A DNA stretch of 60,000 nt from Strigamia acuminata (Eukaryota; Arthropoda; Chilopoda; Geophilomorpha; Linotaeniidae): contig CASHSZ010000002.1 of NCBI GenBank assembly GCA_949358305.1, positions 64,001 to 124,000 of the forward strand, written 5' to 3'. Below the pieces are notes generated by a model. It was not told where the DNA came from. It did no database searches and was given only the letters and a program-made list of their open reading frames with translations. Positions 1 through 11,216 of this stretch are shown in pieces. Position numbers and translations under genes: made by a program. Positions within the stretch are counted from its first letter, which is position 1. Each line of letters starts with the position of its first letter.

Positions 1-3000
1 TGTCTTGACTCCACTCTTCGACTTCTTTTTTCTCTGAGTCAAGAATCTTTTCATCCCAGTTTTTTGTCCTCATCCAGATTGCTTGAACTAGCAGTTTCAT
101 TTGAAGCACAACAGGAGCAATGAGTCCCATTGGATCGAATATGGAAGCCATTAATGAAACAACTTTTCGCTTCGTATTCGGAATTTTTTCAATTGTCGGA
201 ATGTTAAACATCATGACATCTTCTGCCGTGTTCCACAATATTCCAAGCATTTTTATAATTCCTAAGTCCGAAAACTCCTCTCCTCGCATATGAAAACCTT
301 CTTTTTTCAAATTGTTGAAGACGTCCTTGCTTGAGGTCGCCCACTTCACGAGGGGAAGCTTTCCGTCGTCTAATATCATTTTCAGTTTCTCGCAATGTGA
401 TGTTGTGTCGGCTGTAAAATCTCCTCCTGACGTCAAATCATCCATGAAGATTCCATCATCGAGTGCGTCGACTTCTTTTGCATGAGTTTCTTCAAATTGT
501 TTCGCTTGTTTCCTAATCGTCGCACACAAGAGGAATGGAGAAGAAATGACGCCAAATGGCACGACAATCATTCGCAGAACCATTAGATTATTCCACAAAT
601 TTTGCCATGAGTATGGCTCTTTGAAATAGTCACGAGCGACCCACAAAAAACGTAAAAAGTTTGTTTGAGTTGGGTTGATCATAACCTGAAGGAATGCCTG
701 TTTAATATCCGCTATTATGGGGATGCAATAAAGACGGAATCTCACGATAACTAGAATTAAGTCTGGGTTGAGGGAAGGTCCCGGAAATAGACAGTCATTG
801 AGGGAACGCTTTCCTTTTTTCGCTGAAGAGGCGTTAAACACCACTCTAAAATTCGTCGTGTCTCGATCCTCCTTGATTACAGGGTGGTGAGGTATATTGT
901 AGGTTCCTTTCTTCAGAAAACGCTCCTCTTTTGGGACTTCCTCCGCGTGATTTTCGTGAATATACTGCCACATGGACTCGTCGTAACGTTTTTTGTAATC
1001 CTCGTTGGCATCTATTCTTTTGAGCGTGTTAGCCAGTTGGTTCATGGCCAACTCCCAATTGGATTCCAAGTCGACTTCCTGTCCGTTGAATGGCAGCATG
1101 ACTTCATAACGTCCATCGTCTAGACGCTTCGTAGTTGACTCGAATCGATCGCGAATAAAGTCGGATTCTTTTTCTCCCGCATTTATACCGATGGATTCCA
1201 AGTTCCACAGTTTGTCCAATTTTTCTTGGATGTCTAAGTCGCAAGTATTGCAACATGTTGTCAATTCTTCCTCATCTTCGAATAAATTGGTGTTCCCCGC
1301 CGCTCCGGACAAGACCCAACCAAAAATTGTATTTATTAATCCAAGATCTGCGTTTACTTTTTTCTTGCCGTCCTTAACGACCTTCCACCACACGTCGACT
1401 CCTAAAAGCACATCGATTTGAGAAGTCTTTGCTGGTAGGTCTTCAGCAAGTTCAAGGTTTAACTTATTCACCTTGTCTATTATTGATGAGTTAAGAATGC
1501 CCTGCACTCGTGGCAAATTTTCTACAGAAAGCATTGAAAGTTTCAAATCTTGAGTGTCATTTTTACTCTGCAGTGTTACATTAAACACATCATAGTCCGT
1601 GGCTGCTGGAGACGAGTCGTTGAATCTCTGTGTGGTGGCAGAGACACTGCCGCATTTTTTCAGTTTCAATCTTTCAACAAATTCTTTTGTGATGAACGAT
1701 CGATGGCTTCCCGGATCAATCATCCCTCTTATGCTGTGGGAGCCTCCTGATTTTGTCTTAAGGTCTGCGGTGAATATCATTAGTTGAAGAGTCGTCGAGA
1801 TTGCGCATGAAACATGTGTTGTTACTTGTGGCTCCTTCGGCTTCTCCACAACGCTCGTTGAATTCTTCACCTCGGATTTTTTGCATATTGTGGAGTGGTG
1901 TCGCCCACCACAATGTTTACAAGAAAATTTGACCTTGCAGTCTCCCACTCTATGGCCAGTTCTGAAACAGTTAAAACACAGTCTGTTTTTCTTCACTATT
2001 TCAATTTTCGCGTTGATTTCAAAATCCTTTTTACATGAGCCGTTTAAATGTTCATCTTCACAAAAAATGCACTTGTTTGTCTTTAAAGGCGTATTCTTGC
2101 TTTCAGATTTCGGTTCACTCTTCGTTTTTGCACTAGTAGACTGCTTGGCTTCTTGAGTGGTTGCGCACGTGGTCATTGAACCTTTCACTTTCGGTTTCTC
2201 CACCTCAGATTTTTCATTCTTGTCTTTTTTCAATTTTTCAGAAACGTTTTCAGTTCGTTCGGCCATCGCAACTTCATTCACAAAGAAAATGAGCAACGTA
2301 ACAATGTTCTTATTTTGAATTCCGTGAACTTGGTAAAATCTTAATGCCATTGAAGTTGGAAACTTGCTAATTATGTCGGGCAATAAGAAAGCTCCGGAAG
2401 TTTGAATTGGAATCTTAAGTTGCTCGAGAAGTCTAATAGTCGCAGAAATCTTAGTCAAATTCGTTTTTATCGCTTTCGTTGGATATACACTCGTAACAGA
2501 TTTTAATTCTCGAATTGATTTTATTAACGCAGTTTGTTGGGCATCCTCATCACCAAAATGTCTTTCGAGTTCTTCCCTGGCCAGGTCATATGATTCCTCG
2601 ATCAGGGGAAAAGTGGAGATGAGAATTGCCGCTTCTCCAGTGCACATGGTTTGTAAATACTGGAGTTTTTCGACGTTACTTAGGTCTGGATCCTTGTGTA
2701 CGGAGGTCTCGAAGTTGCTTTTAAAGGTTCTGTACTTCAAAATATCTCCGTCGAATTTTACGGAATCCAATTTGGGCAGCTTCGAATTTTTTCTAAACGT
2801 TGCTGTCGCGTTCAAGGTTGTATTCTGGTTTGAGCTTGTCGACGCATTTAATCTTCCTCCCAAAGTTGGAAGTGATCGCTTTGAAATTTCGTATCTCGTG
2901 CGAAGAAGATCAACTCTTGCTTGCATAGTCTCAAGCTTGTCAATGCATTCTAGATAATAGTTGTGATCCGAATATTCCTGTAGATCATTCAAAGCACCAA

Positions 3001-3178
3001 CAATTCTAGTTTCTTTTGGGTTCGCAGTTTGCACCAGCGCTTCCAGTTCACCTGGATCTGCTGTCTTCTCCGATATAGACAACAAATGATTCATTGCAGT
3101 GACTTGCGACTCCCAACGTTGTTGTAGCACTTCGATTTGATCCTCAGTTAGAAGGTCTCTCATTGTAGGTTCCGCCAT
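1..3178 (-). CDS. BEL-1 gag-protease-RT polyprotein (partial, open at left edge)
   Basis: A single open frame of about 1,059 codons starts at the ATG at 3178 (begins MAEPTMRDLL) and is still open at base 1. An in-frame TGA lies just upstream, which supports this start. Visible in order: an N-terminal helical gag region of the DUF1759 type; two zinc knuckles (CxxCx3GHx4C, then CxxCxGxHHx3C, near residues 380-410); a DUF1758-type aspartic protease motif DPGSH near residue 487; reverse transcriptase with the IADIKQAF palm motif near residue 824; and the FMDD catalytic motif near residue 911. The window ends after the RT thumb, so RNase H and integrase are not seen. Unlike BEL-2 and BEL-3, this copy shows no stop or frameshift in the visible part and could be recently active. 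BEL polyproteins act in cytoplasmic virus-like particles that copy the element RNA to cDNA. Confidence 0.9.
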   Translation of the reverse strand, partial: MAEPTMRDLLTEDQIEVLQQRWESQVTAMNHLLSISEKTADPGELEALVQTANPKETRIVGALNDLQEYSDHNYYLECIDKLETMQARVDLLRTRYEISKRSLPTLGGRLNASTSSNQNTTLNATATFRKNSKLPKLDSVKFDGDILKYRTFKSNFETSVHKDPDLSNVEKLQYLQTMCTGEAAILISTFPLIEESYDLAREELERHFGDEDAQQTALIKSIRELKSVTSVYPTKAIKTNLTKISATIRLLEQLKIPIQTSGAFLLPDIISKFPTSMALRFYQVHGIQNKNIVTLLIFFVNEVAMAERTENVSEKLKKDKNEKSEVEKPKVKGSMTTCATTQEAKQSTSAKTKSEPKSESKNTPLKTNKCIFCEDEHLNGSCKKDFEINAKIEIVKKNRLCFNCFRTGHRVGDCKVKFSCKHCGGRHHSTICKKSEVKNSTSVVEKPKEPQVTTHVSCAISTTLQLMIFTADLKTKSGGSHSIRGMIDPGSHRSFITKEFVERLKLKKCGSVSATTQRFNDSSPAATDYDVFNVTLQSKNDTQDLKLSMLSVENLPRVQGILNSSIIDKVNKLNLELAEDLPAKTSQIDVLLGVDVWWKVVKDGKKKVNADLGLINTIFGWVLSGAAGNTNLFEDEEELTTCCNTCDLDIQEKLDKLWNLESIGINAGEKESDFIRDRFESTTKRLDDGRYEVMLPFNGQEVDLESNWELAMNQLANTLKRIDANEDYKKRYDESMWQYIHENHAEEVPKEERFLKKGTYNIPHHPVIKEDRDTTNFRVVFNASSAKKGKRSLNDCLFPGPSLNPDLILVIVRFRLYCIPIIADIKQAFLQVMINPTQTNFLRFLWVARDYFKEPYSWQNLWNNLMVLRMIVVPFGVISSPFLLCATIRKQAKQFEETHAKEVDALDDGIFMDDLTSGGDFTADTTSHCEKLKMILDDGKLPLVKWATSSKDVFNNLKKEGFHMRGEEFSDLGIIKMLGILWNTAEDVMMFNIPTIEKIPNTKRKVVSLMASIFDPMGLIAPVVLQMKLLVQAIWMRTKNWDEKILDSEKKEVEEWSQD

Positions 3179-3436
3179 TTTCTCTGTCCTCTCTCACAAA
3201 AAATTCGGCTGTGAAATTTGGAAAGAACAGATAAAAACGGGCATGACAATTCAACTTTGTTTTAATTTTTAAGAGAATAAACCTTGTAATTTTATCCCCC
3301 AAAAATTTCTCAATTTTCACGGTCCTTGGTGACACGTGAGAATTTTAGAATATCAAATGTTTGGCCAATCGAGGATGACCAAAAATTTGAGCGGTTTTGT
3401 GTACGTAAGTAAAACGTGACACAATACCCTGCACAG

Positions 3437-3538
3437 TTTGAAACAATTGACGGTTCGTTTTGCAACAAAACACGCCAAAAAACTCTTTTGAAAAGAATTG
3501 ACGGTTCGTTTTACAACAAAGCACGTCAATAACCCCTA
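3437..3538 (-). repeat. 51-bp tandem repeat, 2 copies, in BEL-1 leader
   Basis: The phrase AATTGACGGTTCGTTTT recurs with a period of 51 bases (starts near 3445 and 3496), followed each time by an AACAAA.CACG block. The period is a multiple of three, and the homologous array in BEL-3 has three copies. Confidence 0.75.
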
Positions 3539-4067
3539 ACATTAAATTTTGACTCTCCTGACAGCTCATTCAACTTGAAACTAGTCAGTTCTACTCAAAA
3601 TAAATCTACTCTCCCCCGCTTATGGCGGTTATAGTGGAGAACTAAACACAAAATGAAAACACACTTTAAAACTTGTAAAAAAGACACTTTTATCGAAATA
3701 ATCCCAAAGACCAACAAATGCAACAACTCACTCAAAAGATACCCAATAGAATTCACTCCAATATCCAAAATCCCCAAAAAGTAACAAGATTGCATGCAAC
3801 ACAAGAGAAATTATATTTTCTTCAGTGGAGAATCGACTCTTCCCTGTAGCGCGTTGTGTTATCCTGTATCGCGACCTTGAACTCCAACTGCAGACACACT
3901 TTTGTTCGTTTTCGCAGCCAAAAAAGACCCCGTTGTCACTTCTGTCACGTTGAACGTTGACTCTTTACACGGGTGACGAAACACGAACGTATTGATCCTC
4001 CATCACACCAAACACATTTCGAAACGTATTGATGATGCACTGGAAAAACTCACGAATAGCAGACGGT

Positions 4068-4086
4068 ATCCTGGTCACGGCTACCA
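4068..4086 (-). promoter_or_regulatory. BEL-1 primer-binding site
   Basis: On the minus strand TGGTAGCCGTGACCAGGAT lies 15 nt inside the LTR end. It starts with TGG, the complement of a tRNA CCA end. The same 19-mer sits at exactly the same distance in BEL-3. Its complement has the layout of a tRNA T-arm plus acceptor, but I cannot assign the tRNA with confidence. Confidence 0.6.
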
Positions 4087-4101
4087 AAACTTCAGATTCT
4101 A

Positions 4102-5675
4102 TGTTGCGGTCGGACAAAATAGACTGAAAAGAACGTCGAGCCAGCACAAGTTGCACTTCTCAAAAGCTCGAGCAGAATCGTATAGTGTTGATGTTCGTAC
4201 GAAAACCACATGGAAAAAAAGATAATCCGAAATAAATCCAATTGTTGAGGAGATGAAACAATGCTAGAATCCGCAGCATCAGGTATCCAAGAAGAGGCAA
4301 CAACATTTGCTGGCCTTAGAAAAAAATTAACTACTCAATCCACATTGTAATGGCTGTGCAAAATGAATAAATTCAGGAGTTAAAACTAAACAACTTCTTT
4401 AATTCACGGTAAAGTAATAACTGAAAGAAATACACGAATGTAATTGGCCCTCAAGGGAGCCGCACATGCGCAATACCGAGAATGGCACGCGCCGAGCCGA
4501 TTAGCGGCGAAATACAGATACAAAAATACTCCGTTGTCAAGGCAACGGAGGAAAACAAAATCACAGCAAGTTTGACAATTGCATAAAAATGCACTAAAAA
4601 TAAATTGAAATACATTGAAATGACCACAAGAATGCGGTGAACAAAAAAGACAATCACAACAATGTCCAAAAACACGTTAAACAATGAGATAATAGCAAAA
4701 AACCGATCTCGGAAAGAAAGGATTGACGATAGCCAATCACAGGCTAGGAAGGTGACATAACGATCACATTTGAATTTAGATCGGTACAAAAGCATACAAT
4801 TATGAAAGAATACACAGTGAATAATAGCGAAATGTAATAGTAAATGCAAATTATAAGATATAAAATACAAAAAATAACGGTTACATTGTGTAATCGTCGC
4901 TTGGGACAAACATGGCGACCGGCGAACATAACAAAGGTGTTGGATCAAACATGGCGTCCGGCGAACATAACGTCGGCGGTAAAATACACGTAAAATGAAT
5001 GTAAGAACACTATATGTAAATAATCAATAAAGTATTGATTAAATTACATGAATAATTATCAATTCTCTTCACAAAACATCGGAATATTACACACAAATTG
5101 AATAAATACGAAATTATCGGCCGAACGAACATTCCCGGCTGCGCTTTTTTGGCAGACGGAAACGAACGTTCAAACCAATCAAACGGAACTTCCAAAGCAG
5201 TTTTGATGCATCTAGATAGAAAGAGCATGTTTAAATTAGTAAAAACGAATGTTTAATAAAATTCCAAATGATTTGAAAAGTACCAAACAAAAGGTTAGAA
5301 GACGGAACCGTAACTTTACGGGAAACAGAAATATGACGTCACTAGCATCGCAAATGTATGCTAGGGAACGAAATTTGCACCAAAACAGTTCGAAATCAAT
5401 ACAAACTCTCAAAAAACAAGTGAATAAGTCAATAAATGAACGGAATAAGATATTTGAAATCAATACAAAGCATAAACACTACTAAATATTGAAAAGTATG
5501 AATAAAAATCAAGTCAAAACACTTTAATAAGCAATAAAAAATCTGAAAAGTGAAAAAATACCAATTAGGCAAAGGAAATTAAAACACTTAAAGAATTTAA
5601 TCAACACAAATCAAAATGATGAAAAATATTGACAATAAAAAAATAGCACAACAATATCTACGCTGTCTTGCAACA
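4102..5675 (-). repeat. BEL-1 5' LTR (1574 bp)
   Basis: On the minus strand it starts TGTTGCAAGACAG and ends CCGCAACA, giving inverted ends TGTTGC/GCAACA. The first part (U3 side) is nearly identical to the BEL-2 3' LTR at 29494-31012. The second part (from about 4500 down to 4102) is much more diverged from BEL-2. Several AATAAA-like and A/T-rich tracts are present; I cannot fix the transcription start. Confidence 0.85.
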
Positions 5676-7981
5676 GAACTGGAAGCGCTGGTGCAAACTG
5701 CGAACCCAAAAGAAACTAGAATTGTTGGTGCTTTGAATGATCTACAGGAATATTCGGATCACAACTATTATCTAGAATGCATTGACAAGCTTGAGACTAT
5801 GCAAGCAAGAGTTGATCTTCTTCGCACGAGATACAAAATTTCAAAGCGATCACTTCCAACTTTGGGAGGAAGATTAAATACGTCGACAAGCTCAAATCAG
5901 AACACAACCTTGAACGCGACAGCAACGTTTAGAAAAAATTCGAAGCTGCCCAAACTGGATTCCGTAAAATTCGACGGAGATATTTTGAAGTACAGAACAT
6001 TTAAAAGCAACTTCGAGACCTCCGTACACAAGGATCCAGACCTAAGTAACGTTGAAAAACTCCAGTATTTACAAACCATGTGCACTGGAGAAGCGGCAAT
6101 TCTCATCTCCACTTTTCCCCTGATCGAGGAATCATATGACCTGGCCAGGGAAGAACTCGAAAGACATTTTGGTGATGAGGATGCCCAACAAACTGCGTTA
6201 ATAAAATCAATTCGAGAATTAAAATCTGTTACGAGTGTATATCCAACGAAAGCGATAAAAACGAATTTGACTAAGATTTCTGCGACTATTAGACTTCTCG
6301 AGCAACTTAAGATTCCAATTCAAACTTCCGGAGCTTTCTTATTGCCCGACATAATTAGCAAGTTTCCAACTTCAATGGCATTAAGATTTTACCAAGTTCA
6401 CGGAATTCAAAATAAGAACATTGTTACGTTGCTCAATTTCTTTGTGAATGAAGTTGCGATGGCCGAACGAACTGAAAACGTTTCTGAAAAATCGAAAAAA
6501 GACAAGAATGAAAAATCTGAGGTGGAGAAACCGAAAGTGAAAGGTTCAATGACCACGTGCGCAACCACTCAAGACGCCAAGCAGTCTACTAGTGCGAAAA
6601 CGAAGAGTGAACCTAAATCCGAAAGCAAGAATACGCCTTCAAAGACAAATAAGTGCATTTTTTGTGATGATGAACATTTAAACGGCTCTTGTAAAAAGGA
6701 TTTCGAAATCAACGCGAAAATCGAAATAGTAAAGAAAAACAGACTGTGTTTTAACTGTTTCAGAACTGGACATAGAGTGGGAGACTGCAAGGTCAAATTT
6801 TCTTGTAAACATTGTGGTGGGCGACATCACTCCACAATTTGCAAAAAGTCAGAAGTGAAAAATCCACCAAGCGTTGTTGAGAAGCCGAAGGAGTCACAAG
6901 TGACAACACATATTTCATGCGCAATCTCGACGACTCTTCAACTAATGATATTCACTGCGGACCTCAAAACAAAATCAGGAGGCTCCCACAGCATTCGAGG
7001 GATGATTGATCCGGGAAGCCATCGATCGTTCATCACAAAAGAATTTGTTGAAAGACTGAAACTGAAAAAATGCGGCAGTGTCTCTGCCACCACACAGAGA
7101 TTCAACGACTCGTCTCCAGCAGCCACGGACTATGATGTGTTTAATGTCACACTGCAGAGTAAAAATGACACTCAAGATTTGAAACTTTCAATGCTTTCTG
7201 TGGAAAATTTGCCACGAGTGCAGGGCATTCTTAACTCATCAATAATAGACAAGGTGAAGAAGTTAAACCTTGAACTTGCTGAAGACCTACCAGCTAAGAC
7301 TTCTCAAATCGATGTGCTTTTAGGAGTCGACGTGTGGTGGAAGGTCGTTAAGGACGGCAAGAAAAAAGTAAACGCAGATCTTGGATTAATAAATACAATT
7401 TTTGGATGGGTCTTGTCCGGAGCGGCGGGGAACACCAATTTATTCGAAGATGAGGAAGAATTGACAACATGTTGCAATACTTGCGACTTAGACATCCAAG
7501 AAAAATTGGACAAACTGTGGAACTTGGAATCCATCGGTATAAATGCGGGAGAAAAAGAATCCGACTTTATTCGCGATCGATTCGAATCAACTACGAAGCG
7601 TCTAGACGATGGACGTTATGAAGTCATGCTGCCATTCAACGGACAGGAAGTCGACTTGGAATCCAATTGGGAGTTGGCCATGAACCAACTGGCTAACACG
7701 CTCAAAAGAATAGATGCCAACGAGGACTACAAAAAACGCTACGACGAGTCCATGTGGCAGTATATTCACGAAAATCACGCGGAGGAAGTCCCAAAAGAAG
7801 AGCGTTTTCTGAAGAAAGGAACATACAATATACCTCATCACCCTGTAATCAAGGAGGATCGAGACACGACGAAATTTAGAGTAGTGTTCAACGCGTCTTC
7901 ATCCAAGAAGGGGAAACTTTCCCTCAATGACTGTTTATTTCCGGGACCTTCCCTTAATCCAGACTTAATACTCGTTATTGT
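5676..7981 (+). pseudogene. BEL-2 gag-protease-RT, first part (broken by BEL-1 and copia-1)
   Basis: Open frame of 768 codons that matches BEL-1 gag from about codon 46 with few differences. It covers DUF1759-type gag, two zinc knuckles (near 6740-6845), the DPGSH protease-like motif (near 7005-7020), the linker and the start of RT. The frame extends artificially 20 codons upstream to an ATG at 5616, but those codons are antisense BEL-1 LTR and not gag. The frame ends by running into the copia-1 LTR at 7982, which supplies a stop at 7992-7994. A fused transcript from the 5616 ATG could in principle make a 792-aa gag-protease protein without RT; I regard that as fortuitous. Confidence 0.88.
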
Positions 7982-8419
7982 TGTTGGAAAATAGATGTTT
8001 TCATTTGGTTTGAGTATTTGATTGTGTCTTCTTTAACCTGTTGTTTTGTTATTTTGGATTTAGGTTAATTATCTATTTATGTTAACTAGTGTTTGGAAAC
8101 TCCTAAATACCTAGTATATTTAGTGTGTTAATGTGTGTATCATTTGTAATAGCATTTGTTTTGTTTTGTAGCATTAATCTCATTTTATAACTTGTATGCC
8201 ATGAGATTTATTCTGTATGCATTGTATGATAACATTTGTTCTATTTTTAGGCACATGAGTTAACTTTGTAGACTCATGTGTCATTCATGTGTCACTCTTA
8301 TGTCAGATGTCATGGGACAAGGTTGTCCCAGGGTTTAGTTGAATAAAAGATGGCTGCTTTTAGTATTAATGGATTCCAACTCATTCCAACTCACCAACCA
8401 GGTCAAATATTTCCCAACA
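7982..8419 (+). repeat. copia-1 left LTR (438 bp)
   Basis: It starts TGTTGGAAAATAG and ends TTTCCCAACA, so its ends are inverted TGTTGGGAAA-like. The same 438 bp recur at 26235-26672. A TTGAATAAAAGATGG stretch near the 3' part could serve as TATA or poly(A) signal. Confidence 0.93.
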
Positions 8420-8430
8420 TGGTAGCAGAG
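8420..8430 (+). promoter_or_regulatory. copia-1 primer-binding site (3' end of initiator tRNA-Met)
   Basis: TGGTAGCAGAG immediately follows the LTR. It is complementary to the last 11 nt of animal initiator tRNA-Met including CCA, the classical Ty1/copia primer. Confidence 0.75.
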
Positions 8431-9563
8431 GGTGGTTGTTGGTGAGTTTTAGGCAGTTTTAAGTGCCAAATTCGGAATCAGCGGCCATTTTTACCCCTGG
8501 TACGTCAAGGACGAGGCCCAAGGACGTTCGGTTCGGGCGCACGGCAACCGCGAATTACGAGGCGGAATTGGCGCACATTTTCCCGAGATTGTACGGCAGT
8601 GCAGCCGCCGACGAGAGCCAGCAACCCGAAGCAAATTCGGCGCCCTTTTGTGGGAAATTGCGGCCATTATTCGTGTAAAACGAAGGACGGACAGCCGAAA
8701 ACATGGGAAACAGTTTAGGACATTGTATGTAAGTGATAAGAAAGACTTACTTACCTTTGTTTGTGTTTTTCCATTTGCGGCGATCGTTATTTCCGTGTTC
8801 GGAATCGACGGACATCGCCATAACGCCGGGCGGACGCGCGAAGCAAATTCGCGGCATCGCGGATCGTCGAGTTGACGTCGCCGTGCAGTGCAGCCAACTA
8901 CGGGGTCGGCGGACCCGAAATCGTTCGTTTTGTGCAGTTTTGGGACGATTTTCGACGTGAAAAGGACAACGCCAGTGTTAATAAGGGTGAAGTACACATA
9001 TTTTCGTTAAGATATTCCTTATTAAGCAGTAGGAAACTGCCGGAACACGTGGATTTGTTCTTCATAAACGATATCGCTTTTTCGAAAATCCAAAATGGCG
9101 GCGCCCAGTATGTTTTTCAAGAGCAGCCGAGTTTAGCCTGTTTTGAGGTCGCCCAGCAGTTCACAACGCTGGAATTGTCGTCGTTTTAGTGCAACAAGGC
9201 ACGCCGAATCGATTGGAAGCGGTTTCGGAAGGATTCGAGGACAATTTTTGGTTGAAACGAAGATTTTTGGCCGGCTACGATCGCGATAGGATTTCGCCAA
9301 CGTTTCGAGTCACGACGCACGTTGTAAATACGTGCCCATCGATTTGGAAAGCGTTTAGGAAACGTATTTCGGTGGACAGTGGAATATTTCGTGTCCGGGA
9401 CACGATAAACGAGCGGTTTGGACCGGTTTTCCAGCGATTTTCGAGCGACGAGACACGCTACGAACGAGCAGCGTCGCATTCGACGATAAAGCGTCGAAAA
9501 TCATCGAGATTCAAGCGGAATTCGACTGTGGAATCGTGTAGGAACACGATTGGATTGCCCAGA
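8431..9563 (+). other. copia-1 leader, first segment
   Basis: About 1.1 kb, relatively GC-rich, with short open stretches but no recognisable domain. An open frame at 9189-9563 would read on into the gypsy-1 LTR and has no family match that I can see. It continues after gypsy-1 at 22719. The bases CAGA at 9560-9563 are the gypsy-1 target duplication. Confidence 0.6.
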
Positions 9564-11216
9564 TGTGACGGTGACGACCACAACTCCTATCGCATGATAG
9601 TACCGGGTATAAGTCGCGTGAATTAGTGAATAGTAACGAGATAAATAAATACAACAGAGTTATCAAAACAAGACATTTATTGTTATCAAACAATATAAAC
9701 AAATCTAAAGTTATACAAATGACTAATGCCGACATTTGGCAAGTTAAATACAAGTTAAACTATACATGAAATTGGCTGTAAAACAGCCCTGAAATAATAT
9801 GATTACGGTTATTGGTGATCCGGGGTTCGGGAACGGCAAAACGCCCGCTCGACCGAGTTATAGATGTTGTCTGCGATAGCCGGGCTGGCTGTGTCCTCGC
9901 GGCTTCCGTCGGCGCTTCGTAATCGTGGAACTGCTTCGTTCGCGTTCCAGGTCCGTATCGTGTAATGGTCCGTGTAATGCTTCTTGGTTCGATCCGAGAG
10001 GTGCGGTTGACTCATGTGCACCGCCACAACTAGGGTTGGAAATTGGTAATGAATAAATGAAGTCATTTATTCGCCAAGGTTCCGCTTGCGAATTATATTT
10101 AATTCGCGATGTTGTGAGTTTAATAAATTAACTCAATAAATTGTATTCAATTTATTGTACGAATTTGATTCGTCATACAGTGAAATAAGTCTCGTGACTT
10201 ACTTCGGTTGTTAACTTGTTGCCAAGTTTAAACAATTAAGGTGTATTTATCAACTACAAAATATAATAAAGGTTAAACATCGCAACACACAATTGCCGTC
10301 AAAGTTCGCCTTGCTGAGCAGAACAGTATCGCGCGTGCCCTAAATAACAGTGCGGTGAGAGACGGCACTGGTATTCAGGGGGATATAGCCCGCAGTTCTG
10401 CACAACAGAATTAATCACCCGAGATACTACTCATAAGTAGACTGCTTTGGCACCATCACCGAAGAGATATAACTTTCCCAAACACATAGTGCTACTGGCG
10501 GTAACTGCATGTTTTGCATGCAGACTGCTTTGGCACCATCAAGTGATGGAGTCAATCTCTTGCAGTAACAGTGCTACTGACGGTTACTAAATACTTTGGT
10601 ATCACACGTGATTCTATTGTCCGACCACGAGGATACTTATGCGGGAGGCTTTCTCCTCGGCAAGACCGTTTGACGGAAACATGAACAGTCCGAACTTCGC
10701 CTTCAGTTGACGGGGGTTGCATGGCTCAGCAGAGCCATGCTATGCATAGTCCGGTAGGACCATGCCCTGAGTAAGAAACAGTTATTTGACATGCGGAACA
10801 TACCAAATAACCAGAAATCAAGAACTAACTTAACTTCCTGTTGTCAGGGAGTTTTATACTCGGTGGGATTAGGTTCCACCAATCTCGTATCGCAGGAAGT
10901 GGATACGGAGATGCAAATTGGGATTATGTTAATCTTTTAGCATAAACCGGAACTGGATACCGGGGACAGGAAATGGATACACAGAACGGAAATACATTCA
11001 AAACCGTGTTCCTCGTCATGTATCGGTGATAAAGCAGTAACGCCTATTTTTATCTTCTTAAGTATTGATAATATACCTTTATATTATCGATGTGAATCAC
11101 ATTTGGTCGTATCAAACATAATAATATGTTTGTGAACTATTTATATGGGAAATAGTAAGCTCGAGGTTGAATTTGCCGCTAGTACTAGTGGCGCCATCTA
11201 TTGCTAATTTGTCACA
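9564..11216 (-). repeat. gypsy-1 3' LTR (1653 bp)
   Basis: Bounded by TGTGAC...GTCACA inverted ends and repeated exactly at 21062-22714 (offset 11,498). It is unusually long. It contains a short internal duplication and an 85-codon minus-strand open frame (9809-10066) that is present in both LTRs and has no recognisable domain. Confidence 0.93.
10439..10588 (-). repeat. internal ~83-bp duplication in gypsy-1 LTR
   Basis: AGACTGCTTTGGCACCATCA occurs at 10439-10458 and 10522-10541. Each copy is followed by GTGCTACTG[GA]CGGTNACT about 30 bases later. The same pair is present in the other LTR at 21937-21956 and 22020-22039. Confidence 0.7.

Larger units (their letters stand above)
3179..4101 (-). 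other. BEL-1 5' untranslated leader
   Basis: The leader lies between the LTR and the gag ATG, about 920 bp. No long open frame continues into gag. It holds two copies of a 51-bp repeat and the primer-binding site. The matching leader of BEL-3 has three copies of the repeat. Confidence 0.75.
1..5675 (-). mobile_element. BEL-1: BEL/Pao LTR retrotransposon, 5' two thirds, runs off left edge
   Basis: A minus-strand BEL/Pao element. From right to left it has a 5' LTR (4102-5675), a primer-binding site, a 5' UTR and an open gag-pol. The 3' part of pol and the 3' LTR lie beyond the window. The outer LTR end (5675) abuts internal gag of BEL-2. The simplest reading is that BEL-1 inserted into BEL-2 in the opposite orientation; in that case the missing 5' part of BEL-2 should lie left of the window after a short target duplication, possibly GAACT. 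The two elements are close copies over gag and RT. Confidence 0.9.

Noticed and set aside
884-2957. Several plus-strand open frames of 60-115 codons in BEL-1
   Set aside because: They are antisense to the continuous minus-strand gag-pol frame, which carries all the conserved motifs.
5616-5675. ATG and 20 codons preceding BEL-2 gag
   Set aside because: Antisense BEL-1 LTR sequence joined by the insertion; identical sequence is in the LTR at 29494 onward, so it is not a native gag start.
8491-8997. 168-codon minus-strand frame in the copia-1 leader
   Set aside because: Arg/Ser-rich composition from GC-rich leader, no domain, antisense to the element.
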